Source: Alphaproteobacteria bacterium (GTDB taxonomy: Bacteria > Pseudomonadota > Alphaproteobacteria > CAAGCB01 > CAG-977). Taken from it: DNA of 64,000 nucleotides. The notes under the pieces were generated by a model that had not been told where the DNA came from, did no database searches, and worked only from the letters and a program-made list of their open reading frames with translations. The stretch is taken from NCBI GenBank assembly GCA_024413465.1, contig JAKSVU010000001.1, positions 85,949-149,948 of the forward strand, given 5' to 3'. The stretch's first letter is position 1. Every line of letters begins with the position of its first letter. Positions 18,038 to 26,465 of the stretch are shown here, in pieces. A program made the position numbers and the translations under genes.

Positions 18038-20314
18038 TTATTTTACAAAAAATAAATCAGATAAATCTTTCGCTGTTGCTACTGGTCCAAAAGCCCCATA
18101 GGTTATGTAGTCCAATTTATCTAGATCTGTTATATTTGCAACGATTTTACTTAAATATAAATCTTTTGCATCACGATTTGTTGAAAAATGTTCATTTTTA
18201 TATGGATTTTCTGTTGAAAAAATAAGAAATGACCAAGCTGGAACTGAAATTTTTTCACCAACGTTTACAGAATTTTTTATCTCAAAGGAAATATCTGTTT
18301 GAGATGTATCTAAAATCAAATTCCATTTGTTACATGCTGAGTATTCAGGAATTGTCCAATCAATATTTTCATTTTCAGCATTCAAAATAAAAAGTAAGTG
18401 ATCTTGGAAAGTAAGGATATCTTCTCTTTCTTGATTTCCAGATATAATAAGTCCCAATTTTTTTAAACTAGAGTCATTCCATTCTGTGTTTGTTAATTCA
18501 CATCCGTTCTGAGCTATCCACGTGATGTCTTTTGTTCCGAATATCTTTTTTCCAGAATAGTAAGTTCTTCTTTGAAAAATTTTATTTTTCTTTCTAAATT
18601 TTATGAGTTTTTTCATAAATTCAAAAAATAAGATATCTTCACTAGATTTATCATCCCAATTGAGCCAACTAATTTCACTATCTTGGCAATAAGCATTATT
18701 ATTCCCTTTTTGAGTACGACCAAATTCATCTCCAGCTGTAATCATAGGTGTTCCTAAGGACATCAATAATGTAGTCATCATTGCTTTCATTCTTTTATAT
18801 CGCAATGATATGATGTTTTTATCATTAGAAACCCCCTCACAACCACAATTCCAAGAATTATTGTCATTTGATCCATCATTGTTATTTTCGCAATTTGATA
18901 GATTGTTTTTATTATCATAACAAACAAGATCTTTTAATGTAAAACCATCATGAGCTGTAATGAAATTTATACTTGACCAAGGATGCCTACTTCTATAATT
19001 GAAAGTTTCACTTGATCCTGATAAACGACAAGCTAAGTTTCCAATTTGACCAGAGTCCCCTTTCCAGAATTTACGCACAGTGTCTCTAAAACGATCATTC
19101 CATTCGCTCCACCCTGGAGGAAATGCTCCAATTTGATAACCACCCAATCCTACATCCCAAGGTTCTGCAATCATTTTAACTTTTTGTAAAATAGGATCTT
19201 GTTGAACAGCAGAAAGAAAAGGTGAATTTTGTGAAAAGCCTTGAGAAGTTCTAGCTAATGTTGTTGCTAAATCAAATCTAAAACCATCAATATGAAATTC
19301 TTGAACCCAATATCTTAAAGAATCCATTACTAATTGTAAAACACGAGGATGTTCAACATTAAAAGAAGCTCCACAACCAGTCGAATCTTCGTAATATCTA
19401 GGATTATCATTATTGAGTCTGTAATAAACAGCATTATCAATACCACGGAATGATACGGTAACTCCCATTTGATTGCCTTCACCAGTATGGTTATAAACAA
19501 CATCCATAATTACTTCAATTCCAGCATCATGAAATATTTTTACCATATTCTTTATTTCAGAAATATCATTGCTATGTAAATATGGTGTATGTGGTGCAAA
19601 AAAACATATAGGGTCATATCCCCAATAATTTGTTAAATTATTTTTTAACAAATGTTGTGGTGTAAAAAATGCTTGTATTGGTAATAATTCAACAGAAGTA
19701 ATCCCTAAATTTTTAAAATAATTAATGGATGTTGTAGTTGACATAGCTTCAAATGTACCACGAACTTCCTTATCAATTTCGCTATTTCTAAAAGAGAAAC
19801 CTTTTAAATGAGTTTCATATATAATTGTATCTGACCATGGAATTTGGGGATACACATCTCCATTCCATAAAAATTTATCGTCAACAACTCTACATTTAGG
19901 TACATAAGCAGCACTATTGTTTCTATCTAGTGTAAGATCTTCTTTTGCAGTTCCTGATCTGTATCCTTGCATAGATGGATGGAATATAAGTGGTCCCGTA
20001 ATAGATTTTGCATAAGGATCTAATAATAATTTGTTATGATTAAATCTATATCCTTTTTCAGGCTCAAAAGGACCATAAACGCGATATCCATATAATTGCC
20101 CAACAGAAATATTTGGAATGTACACATGCCATACTTCATCTGTTTTTTCTGGCATTAAAATTCTGCATAATTCTTCTTTGCCACTTTGGTCAAATAAACA
20201 AAGATAAACTCGTTCAGCATTTGCAGAAAAAATTGCAAAATTTACCCCAAAACCATCCCACGTTGCCCCTAATGGATATGGAGAACCATTCAAAATTGTT
20301 AAATTATCCAACAT
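18038..20314 (-). CDS. glgX: Glycogen debranching enzyme GlgX
   Basis: Hydrolyses alpha-1,6 branch linkages of glycogen or limit dextrin. 758 residues: an N-terminal CBM48-type beta domain (GSPYPLGATWDGFGVNFAIF), then a GH13 barrel with VIMDVVYNHTGEGNQMG, nucleophile Asp in GFRFDLATTL (near 345), acid/base Glu in IAEPWD (near 383) and the HD pair in ITAHDGFTLKDLV (near 455). The isoamylase/GlgX-type insert with CEGVSNDKNI is present. The C-terminal domain is shorter and divergent. No obvious strong ribosome-binding site. It follows glgB by 21 bases. Confidence 0.94.
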   Translation of the reverse strand: MLDNLTILNGSPYPLGATWDGFGVNFAIFSANAERVYLCLFDQSGKEELCRILMPEKTDEVWHVYIPNISVGQLYGYRVYGPFEPEKGYRFNHNKLLLDPYAKSITGPLIFHPSMQGYRSGTAKEDLTLDRNNSAAYVPKCRVVDDKFLWNGDVYPQIPWSDTIIYETHLKGFSFRNSEIDKEVRGTFEAMSTTTSINYFKNLGITSVELLPIQAFFTPQHLLKNNLTNYWGYDPICFFAPHTPYLHSNDISEIKNMVKIFHDAGIEVIMDVVYNHTGEGNQMGVTVSFRGIDNAVYYRLNNDNPRYYEDSTGCGASFNVEHPRVLQLVMDSLRYWVQEFHIDGFRFDLATTLARTSQGFSQNSPFLSAVQQDPILQKVKMIAEPWDVGLGGYQIGAFPPGWSEWNDRFRDTVRKFWKGDSGQIGNLACRLSGSSETFNYRSRHPWSSINFITAHDGFTLKDLVCYDNKNNLSNCENNNDGSNDNNSWNCGCEGVSNDKNIISLRYKRMKAMMTTLLMSLGTPMITAGDEFGRTQKGNNNAYCQDSEISWLNWDDKSSEDILFFEFMKKLIKFRKKNKIFQRRTYYSGKKIFGTKDITWIAQNGCELTNTEWNDSSLKKLGLIISGNQEREDILTFQDHLLFILNAENENIDWTIPEYSACNKWNLILDTSQTDISFEIKNSVNVGEKISVPAWSFLIFSTENPYKNEHFSTNRDAKDLYLSKIVANITDLDKLDYITYGAFGPVATAKDLSDLFFVK

Positions 20315-20335
20315 ACCAAAAATAAAGTTCTGTAT

Positions 20336-22543
20336 TTATTGTTGAAGAATAAACATTACTGTTGCTAATGGTGGTAATCTAAATGACAAAGAATATGGTC
20401 GATTATTCCACCCATCATTTTGTGTTTCAAGTTTTACAGAGTTAACTACTCCACTCCCACCATAAATTTCTGCGTCAGAATTGAAAATTTCAACATACTT
20501 ACCTTCCTTAGGAACACCAATTTTGAAGTTTTCGCGAGGAACAGGCGTAAAATTTGAAACGACTACAACCATATCTTCTCTATTTTTACCATATCTGATA
20601 AAACTAAATACGCTTTCATCACCATTATTTGGGTCAATCCACTCAAAGCCATCTGGAGTATAATCTTGTTGATACATTGCTGGCAAATCTTTGTAAAGTT
20701 TGTTCAAATCTTTTACAGTGTTCTGAACCCCGCGATGCATAGGATCATTTAATAAATGCCAACTCAAAGAACCATTGTAATCCCATTCTCTATCCTGAGC
20801 AAATTCTCCCCCCATAAATAACAATTTTTTACCAGGGAAAGCATACATAAATCCGTAATAGGCACGTAAGTTAGCAAATTTTTGCCAACGGTCTCCAGAC
20901 ATTTTATTTAACAAAGAACATTTTCCATGAACTACTTCATCGTGGCTTAATGGTAAAACAAAGTTTTCATTATAAGCATACAACATTCCAAAGGTCATTT
21001 TATTATGTTGATATTTTCTGTAAACAGGATCTAAAGACATATAGTCTAAAGTATCATGCATCCATCCCATATTCCATTTATAACCGAATCCAAGTCCTCC
21101 CATATAAGTTGGTCTTGAAACCATTGGCCATGCTGTTGATTCTTCTGCAAAAGTTGCTGCACCTGGAGCATTTGCATATACAAGCTCATTTGTCTTTTTC
21201 AGAAATTCAACAGCTTCTAAATCTTCATGTCCACCAAATTTATTTGGAATCCATTCACCAGCTTTTCTGCTGTAATCAAGGTAAAGCATGGAGGCAACAG
21301 CATCTACTCGTAAGCCATCTATTTGGTATTCTTTGTTCCAGAATAAAGCATTTGATGTCAAGAAGTTACTAACTTCGCGTCTATCATAATTGTAGATTTT
21401 TGTTCCCCAGTCACGATGTTCTCCACGTCTAGGATCCGCATGTTCATATAATGCAGTTCCATCAAAGTCAGCTAAACCAAAAGAATCCTTTGGAAAATGG
21501 CCGGGAACCCAATCCATAATTACACCTATTCCTGCACTATGAAATGCATCGACAAGTTCCTTAAATTCTAATGGATTACCAAAGCGACTTGTCGGAGCAT
21601 ACAACCCCGTAGCTTGATATCCCCACGATCCATCAAAAGGATGTTCATTTACTGGAAGCATTTCAACATGAGTATATCCCATGTCTTTTACATAATTCAC
21701 TAAATCTGAAGCCATTTCTTTATAAGACAAATAAGAGTTATCTTCAAAGTGTCTCTTCCATGATCCTAAATGAACTTCATAAATTGAAATAGGTTCATCT
21801 AAGGCATTTAATTTTTCACGTTTTTTGGACCATCCTTTCGATTTCCATTCATATTGATTGATATCAAAAACAACAGAAGCTGTGGAAGGTCTCTTTTCTG
21901 CATAGAATGCAATTGGATCTGCTTTTAAAGGCAAAATATTACCATCTGATGAAATTAATTCATATTTGTATAAAGCTCCTTGTGTGATGTGTGGAATAAA
22001 GATTTCCCAAATTCCAGATGATCCACGAGGTCTCATCATATGTCTACGACCATCCCACTCATTAAAAGGGCCAACCACAGAAACGCGTTTTGCATTTGGT
22101 GCCCAAAGAGCAAAAACAACTCCATCAACGTTATCATGTTTTATGACGTGAGCACCTAGTCTATCATATTCGTCTAAGTGTGTTCCTTCTGACATATAGT
22201 ACAAATCCATTTCACCTAATACTGGTGGAAATCTGTAAGCATCTTCAGTATCGTAACTTTCTCCCTGCCATAAATCGATTCTTAATCTATATTTGAAAAA
22301 GTCCCAATTTGAAGGAAATTCATATTGGAATAAACCTGAATTATGTACACGCTCCATTTGAGCCATAATATTTCCAGTTTCATATTCTAAGATATATACA
22401 TTCTGAGCTTGAGGTTGAAAGGTTCTTACAACTAATTCTCCATCTGTTCCTTCTTTATGCATACCTAAGATAGAGAACGGATCACCATAACCAGATGTAA
22501 CAAGAGCTTCAACAACATTTTCATCTAAAAAATTTTTCATCAT
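20336..22543 (-). CDS. glgB: 1,4-alpha-glucan branching enzyme GlgB
   Basis: Introduces alpha-1,6 branches into linear glucan. About 735 residues with the long bacterial layout: two N-terminal beta domains (the first containing GDPFSILGMH, the second a CBM48 with VVFALWAPNAKRVSVVGPFN), a GH13 barrel with GVIMDWVPGHFPKD, nucleophile Asp in LRVDAVASMLYLDY (near 413), Glu in FAEESTAWP (near 467) and PLSHDEVVHGK (near 535), and a C-terminal beta sandwich. Start chosen at the first of two adjacent ATGs (22543) because GGAG lies 6 bases upstream; a TTG and an ATG slightly upstream lack such a site. The ATG follows the maltokinase stop by one base. Confidence 0.95.
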   Translation of the reverse strand: MMKNFLDENVVEALVTSGYGDPFSILGMHKEGTDGELVVRTFQPQAQNVYILEYETGNIMAQMERVHNSGLFQYEFPSNWDFFKYRLRIDLWQGESYDTEDAYRFPPVLGEMDLYYMSEGTHLDEYDRLGAHVIKHDNVDGVVFALWAPNAKRVSVVGPFNEWDGRRHMMRPRGSSGIWEIFIPHITQGALYKYELISSDGNILPLKADPIAFYAEKRPSTASVVFDINQYEWKSKGWSKKREKLNALDEPISIYEVHLGSWKRHFEDNSYLSYKEMASDLVNYVKDMGYTHVEMLPVNEHPFDGSWGYQATGLYAPTSRFGNPLEFKELVDAFHSAGIGVIMDWVPGHFPKDSFGLADFDGTALYEHADPRRGEHRDWGTKIYNYDRREVSNFLTSNALFWNKEYQIDGLRVDAVASMLYLDYSRKAGEWIPNKFGGHEDLEAVEFLKKTNELVYANAPGAATFAEESTAWPMVSRPTYMGGLGFGYKWNMGWMHDTLDYMSLDPVYRKYQHNKMTFGMLYAYNENFVLPLSHDEVVHGKCSLLNKMSGDRWQKFANLRAYYGFMYAFPGKKLLFMGGEFAQDREWDYNGSLSWHLLNDPMHRGVQNTVKDLNKLYKDLPAMYQQDYTPDGFEWIDPNNGDESVFSFIRYGKNREDMVVVVSNFTPVPRENFKIGVPKEGKYVEIFNSDAEIYGGSGVVNSVKLETQNDGWNNRPYSLSFRLPPLATVMFILQQ

Positions 22544-22544
22544 A

Positions 22545-24071
22545 TTATTCTCCATCAAAGTTAATTAATCTGGTTAATCCATTCATTGGAATAGATACCC
22601 AATCAGGTCTATTAGCAACTTCATAAATTACTTCATAAAGAGCCTTTTCTAAAATAAACAAATTCAAAAGATCATTAGCAATTTTTGAATCATTTGGTAC
22701 CGATTTTACACCGAATATTGTTTTAAAATATCCATCTAAATAAGCATCAGTTGTTTCTTGTTGCCATTTTTTTGCTAAAAGATATTTTTCTTTTATCTGT
22801 TCTTTTGAAACGTACATATAAAGAGAGCCAAAAGCAGCATAATCAAAGGAACGAACCATTCCAGCTACATCTTTCAAAACACAATGAGTATTCTGACGTT
22901 CATTAATAGGTTTTAATGGTTCTCCTTCAAAATCAAGAAGATAAAAATCATTGTTTGAAATGACAACTTGTCCTAAATGATAATCACCATGATATCTTGT
23001 TTTGAAGCAAGATATATCTTGAGGAAGAAGTTTATTAACCTGTTTTTCAATTATATTCATACTTCTAATGAGTTTTTCTACTTGTGTTTTTACTTCACCT
23101 GATAAATTTGTAATATGCTCTTTTGCTACAGCAATTGTTTTCTCAGCCTGATTCAAAACTTGAGATTTCCAATCTTGTAAATCTTTAGTTGAAATCTTTA
23201 CAGGGGAAAATATTTTATCAGTTCCCGTCGAAAAAGCTTTGTGCATTTCTGCAGTTCTTACACCTAAAAGATATGCTAATTTCAAATAATTAGCATGATC
23301 AGTGAGGTTGTTTTCGTAAACATTTTTAAGATAAGATAATGTATAATTCCAACCATCTCCTTCATTTTGAACAAACTCTTGTAAAATAGCTAAAGCAAGT
23401 TTTTTACCATTTTCTAGTTCAACTTCTATTTTGCCAAGATAAGCAGGAATATTTTCGAAATGAGCGTTTTCTGTTAAAAATGAAGAAGTTGTAATCTCTG
23501 GATTTTCACCATATTCAATTCTTCTGTAAACTTTCAACATCACTTTTTTACCAACAATTAGAGATGTATTGCTCTGCTCTACCCCCATTTTTTTCTGAGG
23601 TAATCCTCTTACAAGGTTTAATAATTTTTTTCCATAGGAAGTCGTATAAGAAATTAATTTACTTTTGTTTGATAGATTTATGGTCCTATCTTGTTCAAGG
23701 AATTGAAATAATTTTTCTGAAAAATTCGTAGCACCAGAAGCATCATAAATAATACCGACTTTATCATCAAAAGTTATATTAGCTATAACATCAACAGAAT
23801 CTATGTTATTTTCTTCAGAAAACGAAATACCTAGTGGTAAAACGAACATTGGATTTAAATTATCAGATAAATATGTTTTTAGGATAACGAAAGCAAAGTC
23901 ATTCTGTAAGATGAAAGTATTTTCAATTGAAATAGATTTTAAAACAGAGTCTTTTGCGCTATACCAACGTTTTGTTGGTATAAAATCTTTTAATCTTAAA
24001 GACAAATCAGAAATAAATTTACTGTTTTGTAATAATATATTTAAATTATCTGACAACACACTTATTGACAT
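22545..24071 (-). CDS. mak: Maltokinase
   Basis: Phosphorylates maltose with ATP to maltose-1-phosphate, the donor for GlgE. About 508 residues. The N-terminal cap carries the maltokinase hallmark IPTKRWYSAKD (RWFGGK-type), and the kinase lobe has HGDYHLGQVV (catalytic Asp near 362) and LLDFEGEP (metal-binding Asp near 382), as in Pep2/Mak proteins. It is a free-standing kinase, not fused to trehalose synthase. Start set at 24071 because AAGGAG lies 7 bases upstream, overlapping the glgE stop region; a longer in-frame reading would overlap glgE. Position between glgE and glgB supports the role. Confidence 0.88.
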   Translation of the reverse strand: MSISVLSDNLNILLQNSKFISDLSLRLKDFIPTKRWYSAKDSVLKSISIENTFILQNDFAFVILKTYLSDNLNPMFVLPLGISFSEENNIDSVDVIANITFDDKVGIIYDASGATNFSEKLFQFLEQDRTINLSNKSKLISYTTSYGKKLLNLVRGLPQKKMGVEQSNTSLIVGKKVMLKVYRRIEYGENPEITTSSFLTENAHFENIPAYLGKIEVELENGKKLALAILQEFVQNEGDGWNYTLSYLKNVYENNLTDHANYLKLAYLLGVRTAEMHKAFSTGTDKIFSPVKISTKDLQDWKSQVLNQAEKTIAVAKEHITNLSGEVKTQVEKLIRSMNIIEKQVNKLLPQDISCFKTRYHGDYHLGQVVISNNDFYLLDFEGEPLKPINERQNTHCVLKDVAGMVRSFDYAAFGSLYMYVSKEQIKEKYLLAKKWQQETTDAYLDGYFKTIFGVKSVPNDSKIANDLLNLFILEKALYEVIYEVANRPDWVSIPMNGLTRLINFDGE

Positions 24072-24081
24072 TTCAATCTCC

Positions 24082-26193
24082 TTACCAACCGTGATCAATT
24101 ACAGTTACCCGATATATTTCTGCTTGATTTCCTGCTGGATACAAATTTATCCATAATTCGTTACCACGAACATCAAATTCACGACCACTCAAAAGTTCCT
24201 CAACATGAAATCTTCCGGCCCAAGCAACATTCATTTCTTCTGTCGGGAACCAGATTCTTCCTGATTGACCATTGTAAGGATCCAAACTCAAAGCAACAAA
24301 AATCATATTGCTACAATCTTCTGTCATTTTCCCGTAGAACAAAATATTATCGTTTTCAGAAGTATAAAATCTTAAATTTTCATAATTTTGCAATGCAGGA
24401 TTTTCACCACGAATCCAGTTTATAGATGCTATTAAATCTTTAATATTTCCTTCTTGATTCCAATCTCTTGTCCTAATTTCATATTTTTCTGAATTATTAA
24501 ATTCTTCTTTTCCGTATATACCGTCATTTTCGCATAGTTCATATCCATTCAACATGCCGTAGGATGGAGAAAGAGTTGCTGCTAAAATGAATCTGATAAT
24601 AAATGCGGATCTTGGAGCATCATGTAGGTAAAACGGCATGATATCCGGTGTAGTTGGAAATAAATTTGGCCTAAAAAATTCTTTCAGATGAGATTGGGTC
24701 AATTCTGAAAAATATTTTGTTAATTCATATTTATTTTCTCTCCAAGTGAAATAAGAATACGATTGAGAGAAACCAATTTTTGCAAGCATTTGCATCATTG
24801 GAGGACGAGTAAATGCTTCTGCTAAAAATAACGTATCTGGATATATTTTTTGTACTTCTCTAATAACCCATTCCCAAAATGGAACAGATTTTGTATGAGG
24901 ATTATCTATTCTAAATATACGAATTCCCTCATTGGCCCAAAATAGGAACGTATCTCGAAGTTCTATCCATAATGCCTCAGAATTTTTTCCATAAAAATCA
25001 ACATTAACAATATCCTGATATTTTTTAGGTGGATTTTCAGCATATTTAATTGTTCCATCTGGTCTAAAAGTAAACCATTCTGGATGTTCTTTTATCCAGG
25101 GATGATCAGGAGAACATTGAATTGCAAAATCTAAGGCAACTTCCATTCCTAATTCTCTTGTTTTTGAAACAAAAGAACGAAAATCATCCATAGTGCCTAA
25201 TAAAGGATTTATTGCCTTATGTCCTCCATCAGAATTTCCAATGGCATACGGAGATCCAACATCATTAGGATTACACTCTAAAGAGTTATTTTTCCCTTTT
25301 CTGTGTGAATATCCAATTGGATGTATTGGTAATAGATATACGACATCAAAACCCATTTTCTGAATATCAGGTAATCTTTTTTCAGCATCTTTAAAAGTAC
25401 CGTGTTTCCCAGGAATTGAGCTTTGACAACGAACATTCATCTCATACCACGCTGAAAATCTTGCTCTTTCACGATCAACGTAAACTTCTAATTCTCGGTC
25501 ATATCTTGTAGCCTGATTTCTGTCAGGCCATCTATCCATAGCTTCACAGACTTCTGGATGCATTAATAATCCTGCTCTATCGTACATATCTGTAGATTTA
25601 TCAAAATAAAATAAAGCTTCTTTTAACAGGTTTAAATCTGCTTTTCGAGTCAACTCATCTCTAGAATCGTTCATGTTTTCTAAACGTTCTATTGCTTTTT
25701 GAACCATTCTAGATCCTTCGATTAGCTCTAGAGATACATCTTGGCCAGCTTCAATTTTTTTACCGGTTCCATCTAACCAAGTACCATATTCATCAACCCA
25801 AGCTTCAATCGTATAGACATATCTTGTATTAGTTCCAAACCAAAGAGTTCCTTCCCATTCTGCTAGTCCGTGATTTGTTTCATACATAGGCGTTTCCCAC
25901 CATTCATCAGAATCTGCATAACGGCAAAGAATAGCAGCTTTTAACAGATCATGACCATCTTTAAAGATATTAGCAGAAACATGCATTGTATCACCAACTT
26001 CACGTTTTACTGCAAAACGACCTTCATCAACCTGTGGATACACATTCTCTATGGTAATTGGTGAACTAGCGGCTAAATCCATCAAATGGTTATGTTTTTC
26101 CTTAATTACCCAACCTCTTTTGCTAACGTCTTTTATATCTGAACCAGATAAAACAGGTGTTCTTTTGGGTTTAATTTGTCGGATATTAACCAT
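24082..26193 (-). CDS. glgE: Alpha-1,4-glucan:maltose-1-phosphate maltosyltransferase GlgE
   Basis: Adds maltose units from maltose-1-phosphate to the non-reducing end of alpha-1,4-glucan. About 703 residues of GH13 subfamily 3: an N-terminal beta domain (GRFAVKREVGDTMHVSANIF), a barrel with VALDFAIQCSPDHPW, nucleophile Asp in FRIDNPHTKSVPFWEW (near 429), acid/base Glu in LFLAEAFTRPPMM (near 457) and a C-terminal beta domain. Start at 26193 has GAGGAAA upstream; an in-frame ATG 45 bases earlier would add an unusual hydrophobic leader and is rejected. First gene of the glycogen cluster; its promoter should lie in 26194-26298. Confidence 0.94.
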   Translation of the reverse strand: MVNIRQIKPKRTPVLSGSDIKDVSKRGWVIKEKHNHLMDLAASSPITIENVYPQVDEGRFAVKREVGDTMHVSANIFKDGHDLLKAAILCRYADSDEWWETPMYETNHGLAEWEGTLWFGTNTRYVYTIEAWVDEYGTWLDGTGKKIEAGQDVSLELIEGSRMVQKAIERLENMNDSRDELTRKADLNLLKEALFYFDKSTDMYDRAGLLMHPEVCEAMDRWPDRNQATRYDRELEVYVDRERARFSAWYEMNVRCQSSIPGKHGTFKDAEKRLPDIQKMGFDVVYLLPIHPIGYSHRKGKNNSLECNPNDVGSPYAIGNSDGGHKAINPLLGTMDDFRSFVSKTRELGMEVALDFAIQCSPDHPWIKEHPEWFTFRPDGTIKYAENPPKKYQDIVNVDFYGKNSEALWIELRDTFLFWANEGIRIFRIDNPHTKSVPFWEWVIREVQKIYPDTLFLAEAFTRPPMMQMLAKIGFSQSYSYFTWRENKYELTKYFSELTQSHLKEFFRPNLFPTTPDIMPFYLHDAPRSAFIIRFILAATLSPSYGMLNGYELCENDGIYGKEEFNNSEKYEIRTRDWNQEGNIKDLIASINWIRGENPALQNYENLRFYTSENDNILFYGKMTEDCSNMIFVALSLDPYNGQSGRIWFPTEEMNVAWAGRFHVEELLSGREFDVRGNELWINLYPAGNQAEIYRVTVIDHGW

Positions 26194-26298
26194 TGCTATT
26201 TCCTCATAAAAAATAAAAATTTTCAATAGTATAATCAATAATAAATTGAAATACTATAAAATATTCTTACAACTTTTTTATTAATTGAAAAAAAAAAC

Positions 26299-26326
26299 TT
26301 GATTTTTTGATATATATACATAATAT
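26299..26326 (+). promoter_or_regulatory. Putative promoter of tRNA-Ser
   Basis: TTGATT (26299-26304), a 16-base AT-rich spacer and TAATAT (26321-26326), which would start transcription about 10 bases before the mature tRNA. Confidence 0.45.
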
Positions 26327-26342
26327 GTTCCTGTATCTGGAT

Positions 26343-26432
26343 GGATAGGTGGCAGAGCGGTTGAATGCACCGGTCTTGAAAACCGGCGACTCTTTACGGA
26401 GTTCGTGAGTTCGAATCTCACCCTATCCGCCA
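26343..26432 (+). tRNA. tRNA-Ser (anticodon TGA)
   Basis: A 90-base class II tRNA. The acceptor arm GGATAGG (26343-26349) pairs with CCTATCC (26422-26428), followed by discriminator G and an encoded CCA. The anticodon loop is CTTGAAA within CCGGT/ACCGG, giving anticodon TGA for UCA codons. A long variable arm follows (GACTC...GAGTT), then the T arm with GTTCGAATC. It has its own promoter-like boxes upstream and a bidirectional terminator 1-2 bases downstream. Confidence 0.97.
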
Positions 26433-26433
26433 A

Positions 26434-26463
26434 AAAAAACTTCCCTTTTGGGAAGTTTTTTTT
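26434..26463. terminator. Bidirectional terminator between tRNA-Ser and parC
   Basis: A 12-bp stem (AAAAAACTTCCC 26434-26445 with GGGAAGTTTTTT 26450-26461), TTTT loop, and T-runs on both strands. It ends both the plus-strand tRNA and the minus-strand parC operon. Confidence 0.9.
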
Positions 26464-26465
26464 AT

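Noticed and set aside
20950-21372. 140-residue plus-strand reading frame
   Set aside because: Lies entirely antisense within glgB. The composition is typical of a shadow frame, and the true gene has all catalytic motifs.
26226-26257. ATAGTAT...ATACTAT dyad upstream of glgE
   Set aside because: Only 7 bp with an 18-base spacer in very AT-rich sequence; expected often by chance.
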